64,000 bases of DNA, taken from assembly GCA_016165875.1 (NCBI GenBank), contig JABBOT010000005.1, positions 21,474,520 to 21,538,519 on the forward strand. The letters are read 5' to 3'. The notes under the pieces are model-generated. The model worked only from the letters and a program-made list of their open reading frames with translations. It had not been told where the DNA came from and did no database searches. Position 1 is the first letter of the stretch. Every line of letters starts with the position of its first letter. This DNA is from Acanthopleura granulata. Its lineage: Eukaryota; Mollusca; Polyplacophora; Chitonida; Chitonidae. A program made the translations under genes and the position numbers. Positions 47,979 through 57,922 of the stretch are shown here, piece after piece.

Positions 47979-49489
47979 TGCAGTATATCATTTATAACTG
48001 CACGGGATTATTAACGAATTGTAACTATCTTTCTGTTTGAAGTGTAAAACACGGATAAGTGTTTACTTGGTGAAAAATCACAAGTTTTATCATTTACTGT
48101 AAAATCCCATTTAATTGCATAGTGACAGGTGTCTCCTGGCTTTGCAGGTGCAACATTACAATACTGCCAAAATTAACATTTTGGAGCCGCAAAAAGTAGT
48201 CTACGATAGACCATTAATCTAGGGGATATGAAAATGCACAGATAGGATTTAACTAGACTTTCTACGACTCATTTAGATGCTGTATCTTTAAAAATAAATT
48301 TAATTGCAAAATCCATAAATTATATGCAGCCAGAATCGTAGCTACTGTAAACTTCAGTCACACGGTATATAAAGATATAGATAAATGTATGAATATAGAT
48401 ACAGACATAGGTGAGTATATAAAGTGACTTAATGACTTTTATTACTTGATTTGACCATGTAAGCTCGAATGTTTAACTCTTTGATTTTATGAACTTCAAA
48501 AGATAAAAAGCTTGCATGTGTAAAACAACACTGTGTTGTGTGATAGCATTTCTGATAAAAGGTAAGTCGCTTTGCCAATCAAAACCTATAACAAAGGCGA
48601 AAAACTGATTCGTAGTGCGCTCAACCAAAGGCTGACTTAAGGCTATCTTTCTTTCACACTCAGGCTACAGCTGTATTTAATTCTACTTGTTGAGATAATG
48701 TCAACGTGTGAGCAAATCATACAGCGGCGTGATGCCATAGTCTTTCTATTAGACGCTTAAACACCCTTGAGAGTTACATTTATGCGTTTAAGTTCGGAAA
48801 TAATTTAGCCGATAAATATCTCAATAGACTTAGGGGCAGGCAATCAGTTAGACAAGTGGAGTGTGACGTATGTTTATGGTGTAAGGCGAACTGTGCTACA
48901 AGGCGCCTTCTCTCAGAACACGTCTGTTTACCGGAAGGCCACAGAACGTACTTCCGGTGCAAGCTTTTAATCGAGGAAGTCATCCTGTAGGGAAAATGTC
49001 CGATAGACAAAAATTAGCGATCTCCTGAAATGATGGGCGCACGTGGCGCGTCGGTTTGTTGTCATTGGACACCGTTCCTGTTCAGTGGGTGTCAACAGAA
49101 CGCGAATTCAAACAGTCCCTTAGAGGACAGCCATTAACAAATATGTCAAACAAGTCATGCTCGCAATTACGTTACCACCTAATCGCGATAGGCTGCAGAG
49201 ATTACATTGCGATAACTGATGCCGGAAACTGGCCCGGAAAGTCGCTACATCGCTGTAAAATATCGCTTGTCACATCTAGAGCAATTATCCTGGTGGAAAA
49301 ATGGGGATATGTGTGTGAAGTATCCCCACACAGCGTTTGGCCATGTACACAGACACTGACCCGAAACGACTAGGCGTTCTCGGCGCATGTAATTTCCGTC
49401 AGGGTCAGGCTCGTTTTGTAGCAAACATTATCCTTGTTAAATCGTCGACTCCAGTATTGACACCAAATATACAAAAATCTGCCTGCCAT
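47979..49489. other. Intergenic, nothing recognised
   Basis: AT-rich to 48700, then GC-richer. An open frame at 49056-49373 (105 residues) has no recognisable domain or splice context. Confidence 0.4.
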
Positions 49490-49516
49490 AAAAAAAAAAA
49501 AAAAAAAAAAAAAAAA
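49490..49516. repeat. Poly(A) run
   Basis: About 26 consecutive A bases. An open frame crossing it gives a Lys run and is an artefact. No SINE body precedes it. Confidence 0.95.
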
Positions 49517-49879
49517 TTCGCTATTGGCAAAAGACGTTACACGCGAGCCGTGTTAGCATGCGAAAACTCTTCAATTCATTCTTTTTCCGGTATTCCTTCA
49601 AAGCAATTAAACAGACTTAACCTGTTTATAGCGTCAATATTAATTTTATGTATATAGTTTTGTGCTTCAAGTAGATAAAGTTTTGAGTTTAGTTAATTGA
49701 CAGTTAACCGATTACATGTATACATTGTGCTGCAATCTATTATATACTAGACTGGATTAGTAATGCTGTAGGACATTGGATTAACATTAATTTGTTAAAC
49801 AATCCATTGGATCATTACTGAACATACCAATAAATTAAATACCAATGACCTTTCGTCAGCATTGTTGGAGTCTGGTCGG

Positions 49880-49940
49880 TCTGGTGTCAGTATAATGTGA
49901 TTGGTTGAGGTGTCATGTATGGTGTCTTCGGTATGCCAGG
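49880..49940 (+). repeat. SINE family B central fragment, next to family A
   Basis: ggtgtcagtataatgtgatt, then gaggtgtcatgtatggtgtc and ttcggtatg, match the family B centre at 57215-57275. The tRNA-like head is absent. Family A starts immediately after it, at the same internal position as at 57280. A possible continuation of family B (gtcatactgccag) follows the family A copy at about 50213. Confidence 0.7.
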
Positions 49941-50207
49941 GTGCCTTCGTGGCTCAGTCGGTTAACACGCTGGTGCAGCGTTATGACCCAGAAGTCTCCC
50001 ACCGACACGGTTGCTGTGACTACAAGTCCAGCTCATGCTGGTTTCCTCTCCTGCCGTACGTGGGAAGGTCTGCCAGCAACCCGTGGTTAGTCGTGAGCCT
50101 CTCCCGGGCTCTGCACGGTTTTCTCCCACCATAATGCTGGCCACCATTGTATAAGTGAAATATTCTTGAGAGCGGCGTGAAACATCAATCAAATAAATAA
50201 ATAAATA
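49941..50207 (+). repeat. SINE family A, full-length copy
   Basis: Head with A box (tggctcagtcggttaacacg), a B-box-region word (actacaagtccagctcatgc), complete body, gtgaaatattcttgagagcg and an AAATAAATAAATAAA tail. Open frames over it are translation of the repeat. Confidence 0.92.
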
Positions 50208-51047
50208 CTTCATGTCATACTGCCAGGCTTCATTCTGAAGTGCTTCTTAACATCATCAAGACCTTTGTTTGCACAGTTTGCATACTGCTTTTGGTTAACG
50301 TGTGCATCAATTTTGGTGTCTTCTTACATCTAGGGAAGCCTTTTAATGCTTTAATGCCTATTCAGTAATGAATGAACATGTTCTTATCTCTCCGATACAC
50401 TTTGCAAAACCGAATATTGTTTTCTGACCTTGTAGACACCGGAATCGTTAACCCAACTCGGAGAGCCGCCCTTTGTCCAGCAAAAGATGCAAGTTCACTT
50501 TTTAAAGCAGTGGGTAATTATTTATGTTGGGGCCACAGATTTTAGGCCACAGCACGGAGGTAATTATAGTTCTCTATGAACTGACCAGTTTTTGATCAGA
50601 ACAGCCTGAATCCCTGAAACACATCTAACTGCCTTGGCGCAAATTATTCCAAGGAATGGATCGCCATATAAACTAATTCATGTATGTAAAGTTTTCGTGT
50701 TAAATTTTTAATGGTCGTATACTATATTTGAAGACACCATTCTCGACAAACTGCAGACAATATGGCTCTTCTCTCAATACATAAAACGAAGTGCTTAAGA
50801 CATCTTGTCCTTTAAAACAACAATGCTTATGCATGACACAGTTCAAAATGTGACCTTTTTTATCACATGCGATGATTCCTGCTGTTATCAATGCGGTAAA
50901 TGACTTTGCACGAATACTGAAATGGCTATACGTGAGTGAAACGCGAATGCCCGAAGTAATACTTCCGATGACGTCACCAAACAAGACTGCGTAGGCTGGC
51001 AGTTGAGCATTCGAACGAAAAAGTTTTCGCAGTGTGCAGCTTTGACG
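50208..51047. other. Intergenic, with a CRE palindrome before a possible exon
   Basis: Mostly featureless. The perfect palindrome TGACGTCA at 50969-50976, the consensus CREB/ATF site, lies about 70 bp before the candidate start codon at 51048. Confidence 0.4.
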
Positions 51048-51212
51048 ATGGTTCCTGCCAAGTCGTCTGGCACTAAAGAAGAAGAACAAAAATCTCTCAT
51101 GATCTGTAAAATTTTACAAAAACTGTGCTGCCTCACCCCGGAGGGCTTTAACAGATTAGATAACCACGCAAAGTTCGGCAACAAGTCGCCTTTATTGCCG
51201 AACCATGCTGAG
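51048..51212 (+). CDS. Candidate first coding exon, unrecognised
   Basis: An ATG in strong context (acgATGg) opens 55 codons ending with a splice donor, gctgag|gtaaat, at 51212/51213, phase 0. The peptide has a charged KEEEQK segment and then LCCLTPEGFNRLDNHAKFGN. The LTPE.F..L...A pattern loosely recalls the N terminus of diacylglycerol kinases, but the likeness is too short to name it. There is no in-frame ATG further upstream before a stop that would be clearly better. No second exon was found. A 158-residue minus-strand frame overlaps it, so either or neither may be real. Confidence 0.25.
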
Positions 51213-51992
51213 GTAAATAACTGAAACACAATAAAACAGTGTCGGCAGAAACAATCAACAACTGAATTTAACATACACGTTCTAGGTTGAGAAACTTCAG
51301 GCATAACGATAATGTAATGGTACAAATACACAACGTTATGTAATGCGTATTTACTACGTTTCATTGAGTGTCAATAAGTCCCGTGGAGTTCGCATGGCAA
51401 TGCACACAATTCAACACAAGCGTTGTTGTTGTCTCTCAAACTGTCACCGCGCTCCTTAAACGCCTTATTTTCAAAACAAATTTAACACCGCATATGATTC
51501 CGTTTATATGTACATGCATATCTAACTGTAAATGTTACACTTACACTGTGGTTGTTTGGTTGTTGTCAGCTTTGAACGCCATTTAGATAACCGGAACGAG
51601 AAATACGCCTCGACGATTTTCTGATATGTAATGTCACCAAAACTAACTCTGGCACAGGAGAGTTCTACATGTTCACAGTATAAGATAGGCGTGACAAAAA
51701 CAGACTGCGTTTGGTGTGGGGCTATGTAGAGAGGCTACAGGGGTTAAACGTTAGTTTTTGTCGTTCATTTGTAAAATATATATATCAAAATTTGTACCTC
51801 AAAAATTCACAATTTATAAGTAATCAAAGCAGACGAATACATCTACAGTCGGCCTTAATTTCCAAAGTATACGAAATCACGTTTTATTATACTAAATAAA
51901 ACGACCCTCCTTGATATTCATAGCCACTAATGGAAGTGGATGTATTTATGTATAATCAGTCCTTCACATGTGTAAATTTTGTAATAAGATTT
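51213..51992. other. Intergenic or intron, nothing recognised
   Basis: AT-rich. If the candidate exon at 51048-51212 is real this would be intron. No second exon was seen. Confidence 0.35.
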
Positions 51993-52090
51993 AATTAATT
52001 ATTTATCTGATAGGCGTTTCATGCGGCACTCAAGAATATTTCACTTATACAAGGGCGGCCATCATTATGGTGGGAGTAAGCCGGGCGTTT
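51993..52090 (-). repeat. SINE family A, 3' fragment
   Basis: Minus-strand copy of the last 100 bp: cccaccataatgatggccgc, tataagtgaaatattcttga, gtgccgcatgaaacgcc and an A/T-rich tail. Confidence 0.8.
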
Positions 52091-52479
52091 GTCATGAGAG
52101 AACTGAACATCGAATATAGAAGTATGGTATGCATAATTTTCTATGCAAATTACGGATCAGAAAAGGAAAAAGTTGGGAAGTATACATTGTTTTGATGCAA
52201 ACCTAAGATTTTCAGATTGTGGTGAAACTGAATGTTTTTCTTGTCACCGAGGCTGAAGCAGTGTAAAGCTAAGAGTATTGCTGAAGTGATACGAATGGTA
52301 AATGGGGTCTAACCTTATAGTGCCATGAGTCAACGACCCGCCTTTTGAACACTTTTTCCCGGAACGCAAGGACGCCTGTTAAGCCGTGCAGTAATTTAGA
52401 CTTACATCTAAAGTGGCGGGAAAATGTGTGCTTGCATTTCTCAGAACCTTTCTGCTATCAAAATCCATAAATATCGAAT

Positions 52480-52960
52480 GGGGACTTGTAATTGGCTATC
52501 ACCAACACGGGAGCACGTGCGCGCATAATCATGTGACCAGTCGCCGTTGATAGCGTGTTGATTTCGTGCCGGGCCGTAGCACGTGCTCTATCTAAACAGA
52601 TGAAGTCTGCCGGGGTCAATTTGCTTGTTTTCCGCTCTATTGTGATCCGATAGAAAGCGAGAGAAACCGAACACGAACGGAGTCATCCGTCATTCAGGAT
52701 CTTTGTCAAGAGGAAAGGAGGGGGGGGGGGGATTTGTATAAAGCCCGGTGTTAAGACGGAGATGTAACCGACTCCACACTGAGCCCAGGCCCCGACACCG
52801 TTATTTCATGGCGTTTTATATCACCGATCTCCGACAATTATTATAATCGCTCTACTAAGAGTGAACAAAAACGCCTTAAACGGAGCCTGCCCTGCAAGCC
52901 CCCCCCCCCGGAACTCCCCACCTTCAGCGATTCCCACCCACTCCTCTCCCCGCCTCGACT
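52480..52960. promoter_or_regulatory. Possible CpG-rich regulatory block
   Basis: GC- and CpG-richer than its surroundings. It has two E-boxes in similar flanks (agcacgtgc at about 52512 and agcacgtgct at about 52577), a TATA-like tgtataaag at about 52736 after a G12 run (52720-52731), and a C-run at 52899-52909. No coding exon with a donor was recognised downstream, so promoter activity is conjecture. Confidence 0.25.
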
Positions 52961-53070
52961 TAATGATGTTATCTACGACTTGATTGATTTGTTAATGATT
53001 AAGCATGATCCGTTTTATTTATTCTCTTTATAACGACAATGTGAGAGATCATTCAGATCACGTTAATTAT

Positions 53071-53175
53071 GGGCTACCGAAAGCGATATACTAGCTGACC
53101 AGTATGGGCTACCGAATGCGATATACTAGCTGACCAGTATGGGCTACCGAATGCGATATACTAGCTGACCAGTAT
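53071..53175. repeat. 35-bp tandem repeat, three copies
   Basis: Three units of gggctaccga(a/t)tgcgatat followed by actagctgaccagtat, at 53071, 53106 and 53141. The copies are almost identical, which points to recent expansion. Confidence 0.97.
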
Positions 53176-53313
53176 GGTATCTTGTGGTATCATGTGGCCG
53201 ATGATTTTATATCTCGGACGTGCACTTTATGCAGTACTCAAAGGCTAATAACACCACTTAAATGCTGGCTCTTTTGTCGCCCGCGAGTATTTATGGTGCG
53301 TATCGCCTGGTTT

Positions 53314-53410
53314 CTCTGACCACAGGTGTTGATAAGAGGTGAATAACTCTCTCATACACCGGTGTATAACGGAGTTATTCAGCCGTTATCAACACTTGGT
53401 GTTTTCAGAG
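53314..53410. repeat. Large imperfect palindrome (about 97 bp)
   Basis: The left arm 53314-53360 (ctctgaccacaggtgttgat...tacaccg) and the right arm 53361-53410 pair over most of their length around a perfect centre tacaccggtgta. Matching blocks are ctctga/tcagag, gtgttgata/tatcaacac and gaataactc/gagttattc. As RNA or single-stranded DNA it would form a long hairpin. It may be a foldback MITE, a microRNA-like precursor or a cruciform-forming site. Confidence 0.85.
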
Positions 53411-54249
53411 AACGTCGCTGTCGCGTAGTCCTGGTTTCAAAGTTACAGGAGACCTAAAGCAACCTTCATGTAACACTACATGATCATCAAATCGGTGTAT
53501 GGGTCAGATCTGTTCTTTAAAAAAAAAAAATAAAAAAAAAAAGACAACCACAACTCGACTGCAAAAATACAGTAATATACATCCACCATCACACTAATGA
53601 TACTGGGCATATAAATTGTGATAGTGGCTTTGTGTCAAATATCAGCATTCTGTCTACCTTGACGAAATTTTTAGTGCTACACATTATATACAGATCATTT
53701 CTTCCATGTCACGGGTTGACCTAAACCCTGTGGCGACTTACTCCTTCCAGTGCGTTGATGCTTTATGTTTTACAAATAAATCATAATAAAAGACTCCCAC
53801 TGGTTACTGGGCTGAACGTATCCTGTGTCTAAAACAAATTGTAGTCCCACCGGTTGGACTCAGTTCGTGCGAAATCCCGCTTCTGAACACCGCGCCTATG
53901 CAAGAGGAGGTAAATCTTGTTCTGATGCGTGATTTTTGCTGGTCATGGATTTCACGGAAGACAAGTCTTCAAACCGTTCCATGACTTGCCTGAGAAACAG
54001 ACTGTTCCTGTCCTTCAATGGATATGCTGCTCATATGAGAACTACAGATAAACTGTTGGTTCTTTCAGCACGAAGTCAGTATATTCATGGCATTCACAGC
54101 CCGTGTGGAGTCGCGGTACATGAAGTTCTACATGTGTGACGGAAAATATATTCTCCAGAACAAACTGAGACCAGTGAGTAACAAGGACTGTTCCCTGAAA
54201 CTGGGCAATACGCAACATAAAAGACTCGCGGACCAACAAAAGAGCCATC

Positions 54250-54314
54250 GTTATTTACCTGGTCAGAGCTAACGCACCTCGGTGTATTATATACCCACTG
54301 ACCAGGTGAATAAC
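54250..54314. repeat. 17-bp inverted repeat related to the 53314 palindrome
   Basis: gttatttacctggtcag at 54250-54266 and ctgaccaggtgaataac at 54298-54314 are inverted with one mismatch, and cggtgtat lies between them. Words such as gtgaataac, ctgacca and cggtgta also occur in the 53314-53410 palindrome, suggesting two copies or two ends of one element family 0.9 kb apart. Confidence 0.7.
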
Positions 54315-55516
54315 CACGATCATCCCTAGCTCAGGTGATAACCGTTACTCAAAATACATGGACAAACACAGGACTTAATACACCTGTACTTATAAAGGCT
54401 ACAACATATATTACGTTTCATTATCTACTCTTGTGATGAAGATGGCGCCGTATAGTTTTTGCGCGCATTGAGAATTAATGGATTTGAAAATGAATAATTA
54501 TAAAGATGAGTTTTTGTCTTTGGAGACTACTTTTGTAATCAGCTATTGTAAAAACTTTATCTTGTTTGCAAGTGGTATACGAATTTGCTTTTCGATTCAT
54601 TAGAGTGCCACTCTGGTCAGAATACAAATTGCGTTGAAATATTACAATGATATGAAAGAAATTCTACGTAGTAAACCTAACACCATGTTTCAAAAAGATT
54701 TTGATGAATTACACTATTTAACCCATATAACTGAAGATTCCTTGAAAAACAAAATCTTCGCTTGTGTCCCTAAAATTTTCCTGATGTGACATCATGATAT
54801 TAACTTGTATGACGTCGAATCAGGCATATTTGACGCTGAGTATGGCATTTATGCTGGGATGATGTCAAGAGCGTTTGAAAGGGCAGCGTCATTTGCGGAA
54901 CACGTCAGCGATTGATAACGTCATCTCTTCGTGTTTGACGTCACACCAGGCAAAGTGAAAGAGACAGAAATATTTTGTTTCCGTATACTCTGACGAAACG
55001 TACAATATCTGTTTTAATACGTGCAATTTAGAAAAGCAATTCAGACTATCCCAGTTTATATAAATTCTCCTTGCTTTTAAGACACAGATGTTTTGATACC
55101 AAAGTAGGTCTTTAACTAAATAATAGCAAATTTAATGCGCAGGCATGTGCGGCTTAACTGGTTTATGCTAACAGAATAACAAAACTTGTATCTTCACAGA
55201 TCGAAAAAAGAAAGGTTCTGTCATACCAAGGCTCACTTTCTCACCCAAATCATTATATACAGAACAGCAAAACAAAGGCGAATCCGAAAAAAGTAAATGT
55301 TTTAACAGTAACCATAAACATTGCCAGAAAAGACCATGATGAATTAAATGAGGTAGTGATTCCTGATGGAGTAATATGTGATTTGGCGTCTACAGGAAAC
55401 ATTTACAACAGTTTGCATGTACAGTTTTTCGTGAAAAGTGTTTTACCTTTCACTCTGAAGCATCTGTTATGAAGGATAGTTTCGCAAAAAAGTTCAATGG
55501 GCCTATTGACCTAAAA
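54315..55516. other. Intergenic, nothing recognised
   Basis: AT-rich unique sequence with no recognisable exon. tgacgtc-like words occur several times between 54800 and 54945 (for example tatgacgtcg, gtttgacgtcac). Confidence 0.35.
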
Positions 55517-55690
55517 CAGCCCATGCTGGCTTCCTCTCGGGCAGTACTTGGGAAGGTCCACCAGCAACCTGTGGATGGTCGTGGGTTTCCCCCGGCCTCT
55601 GCCCGGTTTCCTCCCACCATAATGCCGGCCGCCGTCGTATGAGTGAAATATTCTTGAGTACGGCGTAACACGGCAATCAAATAAATAAAT
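55517..55690 (+). repeat. SINE family A, 5'-truncated
   Basis: Body from cagcccatgctggcttcctc through ggtttcctcccaccataatg, then gagtgaaatattcttgagta, and an AAATAAATAAAT tail. The tRNA head is absent. Confidence 0.9.
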
Positions 55691-57073
55691 ATATTCACCT
55701 TACAAGGTATATACTTCACACAAACGATATCTAGGCTCACGACCGGCCTTATTGGCCTTCGTCGATCATTTATCAGACACACACCCTAAACACTCAGGTT
55801 TGAACACAAATCATTACCAGCCATCATCCACATGCCACAAGAAGAATGACCTAGCTAGGAAAGGTTCAAAGGGTGTAACAGGTCTCAAACCGGTGTGGCC
55901 AGGTGCTTCGGAAGTCGTGTCACACCTACCATTACACGGCTTGCTCTACGTCACCAGGAGAGTTCCAGCTATCAAGGGGGACAACTCCTGCAAATGGTCG
56001 ATTCAAATGGGTCACACAACAAAGCACCGATATCTAAATTGTTAAGTGTGGATTATAACGGTTTCTGTTTCATTTTTATTTCTTGGTTCTAACTTGTCCT
56101 TAGCTACAATGAGTTAACCATGCTTGTAACAGGACTAAATAAGTAAATAAGACGAAAACCTTTATATAACAGAGGCTTGAAGCTTAGCAAATGATATGGA
56201 TGACAGATACAGCTTCTTCGATTCATACTGCATATATTGTAGTGTGATTTGGTATTCATACTGATTTTATTCATCTGCCTAGAATATGCATTTGTTTCTT
56301 TTCGGCCTCAATGATAACTTTTGACTTCTCTTTGCATGAACCCGTCCTAATTTTTTTTTTTTTTTTTACATTTTATGCCCTGTCTTAGTTCTTTGGGTGG
56401 TTTGTTTTTATCTGTCATATTTGGAAACTGGTCTTGCCATTATTGACCCGGAACGCCCATGGTGGTTGACGGCTGGTATACGAATGTCGGTTTGACTCCT
56501 CGACGCTGATAAGCCACGATTTATCTCTTTCGTCTGTCGTGGAAGGAATGTATAACCCCAACCTGAGACTGTGATACACTAGATCTCAGAAGGTTAGAAT
56601 ATGTAAGCATTTAGTTCCTTACTTATGCCGATCTGTAAGGTACAAATATATAAGGTAATGTTTTGTCATTTCTAGGATATCAACCTAATTTAAAGTAAAG
56701 AAAAAATGTAGGCCTAAGTATCATTTATTTTTTCTTCTTTTTCTGTCTGTATTACAAGCAGTCAACAATTTCAAGTCAGGCATAGACATTGTAGACTGCT
56801 TTATAGGCGCCACGGGCGTCTCGAACCCAGATCCGGTATTTAATATTGGTATTGCCCACGCGCGTACGTATGCATGAGTATATAAACATTTCTTCCCAAG
56901 AATTTATTTCAGAGGAGAAAATAAAATTGCAAACATTCAATGTCACATTACTGACATACTATTGTATAACATTATCAACATGGTTGATCCGTGGCATTAT
57001 ATTCAAACATTCTCTACTCAGAATAAATAAACAAATGTAAAGATGAACATGAATATTTTTCACCGGGGGTTTT
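55691..57073. other. Intergenic, with one shared fragment
   Basis: An open frame at 55752-56045 (97 residues) is unrecognised. 56447-56500 (ccatggtggttgacggctgg, tatacgaatgtcggttt) matches 6843-6890, part of the dispersed repeat C neighbourhood. A T16 run is at about 56350. Otherwise AT-rich with no exon seen. Confidence 0.4.
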
Positions 57074-57279
57074 CTGGGTGGCCTCGTGGTTAGAGCGTCG
57101 TCCTCGAGGTCGGAAGATCCGGGATCGATCAGGGATTAAATCCGGGTTGGGTTATACCAAACTTTTTGAAAATGGTACTTGTTGCTGAATCGCATGACCC
57201 TCAGGACTGAGAGGCTAGTGCTGGTGTCAGTATAATATGACTGGGTGAGGTGTCATGTCTGGTGTCTTCGGCATGGTAA
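57074..57279 (+). repeat. SINE family B, 5' half, interrupted
   Basis: The tRNA-like head has an A box (tggttagagcg near 57088) and a B-box region (ggatcgatcagggatt). It is followed by the central block ggtgtcagtataatatgact, gggtgaggtgtcatgtctgg, tgtcttcggcatg. The element is cut here by a family A SINE and resumes at 57530. Confidence 0.85.
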
Positions 57280-57525
57280 GAGGCTTCTGTGGCTCAGTTG
57301 GATAGCGCGCTTACGCAGCGTAATGACCGGGAAGCCTCCCACCAATGTGAGTTCGTCCAGCTCATGCTGGCTTCCTCTCCGGCATTAAATGGGAGGGTCA
57401 GCAACCTGCGGATGGTCGTGGGTTTCCCCCGAGCTCTACCCGATTTCCTCCGGCCATAATGCTGGCCGCCGTTCTGTAAGTGAAATATTCTTGAGTACGA
57501 TGTAAGACACCAATCAAGTTAAACG
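57280..57525 (+). repeat. SINE family A, full length, nested in family B
   Basis: Head (gcttctgtggctcagttgga), body with the usual cagctcatgctggcttcctc and ggatggtcgtgggtttcccc, and tail gtgaaatattcttgagtacg ending in aatcaagttaaac. It is inserted inside a family B element, so it is the younger of the two if it arrived by insertion. Confidence 0.9.
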
Positions 57526-57529
57526 GAAT

Positions 57530-57695
57530 CAAATCGGCGTCATATTCCAGTGGCGGCAGCATTATAGCGGCATGGACTTGTCCTGCCACGAGAAAACTTG
57601 GTATGTATATATGTAAGCATTCTAAGGACTCCTCATCGTCGCCGGACTGATAAATTGTTAAGTGCGACATAAAATCCAAGCATACATACATACAC
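57530..57695 (+). repeat. SINE family B, 3' half after the interruption
   Basis: ccagtggcggcagcattata, gcggcatggacttg, then tcctcatcgtcgccggactg, ataaattgttaagtgcgaca and a (CATA)n tail. The same order is found, uninterrupted and inverted, at 60761-61108. Confidence 0.85.
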
Positions 57696-57845
57696 ATGCT
57701 TTTAAACACAGGTAAACTGAAGTTGACGCTCCCTTTATTTCTTGTTTTTGTTTCATTTCACGTTGTCGTCTTAGTATATACATGTCACAGGGAAAGAGTC
57801 AAACACTTCTCTCATGTATGAAAAACACAATTTATCATACAAATT

Positions 57846-57922
57846 GTTTTACGCCGTACTGAAGAATATTTCACTTATATGACGGCGGCTAGCATTTTGG
57901 TGGGAGGAAACGGGCAGGGCGG
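57846..57922 (-). repeat. SINE family A, 3' fragment
   Basis: Minus strand: cccaccaaaatgctagccgc, catataagtgaaatattctt, cagtacggcgtaaaacaatt. The A/T tail is short. Confidence 0.8.

Noticed and set aside
49337..49657. 106-residue open frame with a Lys run
   Set aside because: The Lys run is translation of the poly(A) tract at 49490-49516, and the rest is unrecognised.
50888..51364. 158-residue minus-strand open frame
   Set aside because: Cys- and Phe-rich with no recognisable domain, and opposite a plus-strand frame with better start and donor signals. Chance is likely.
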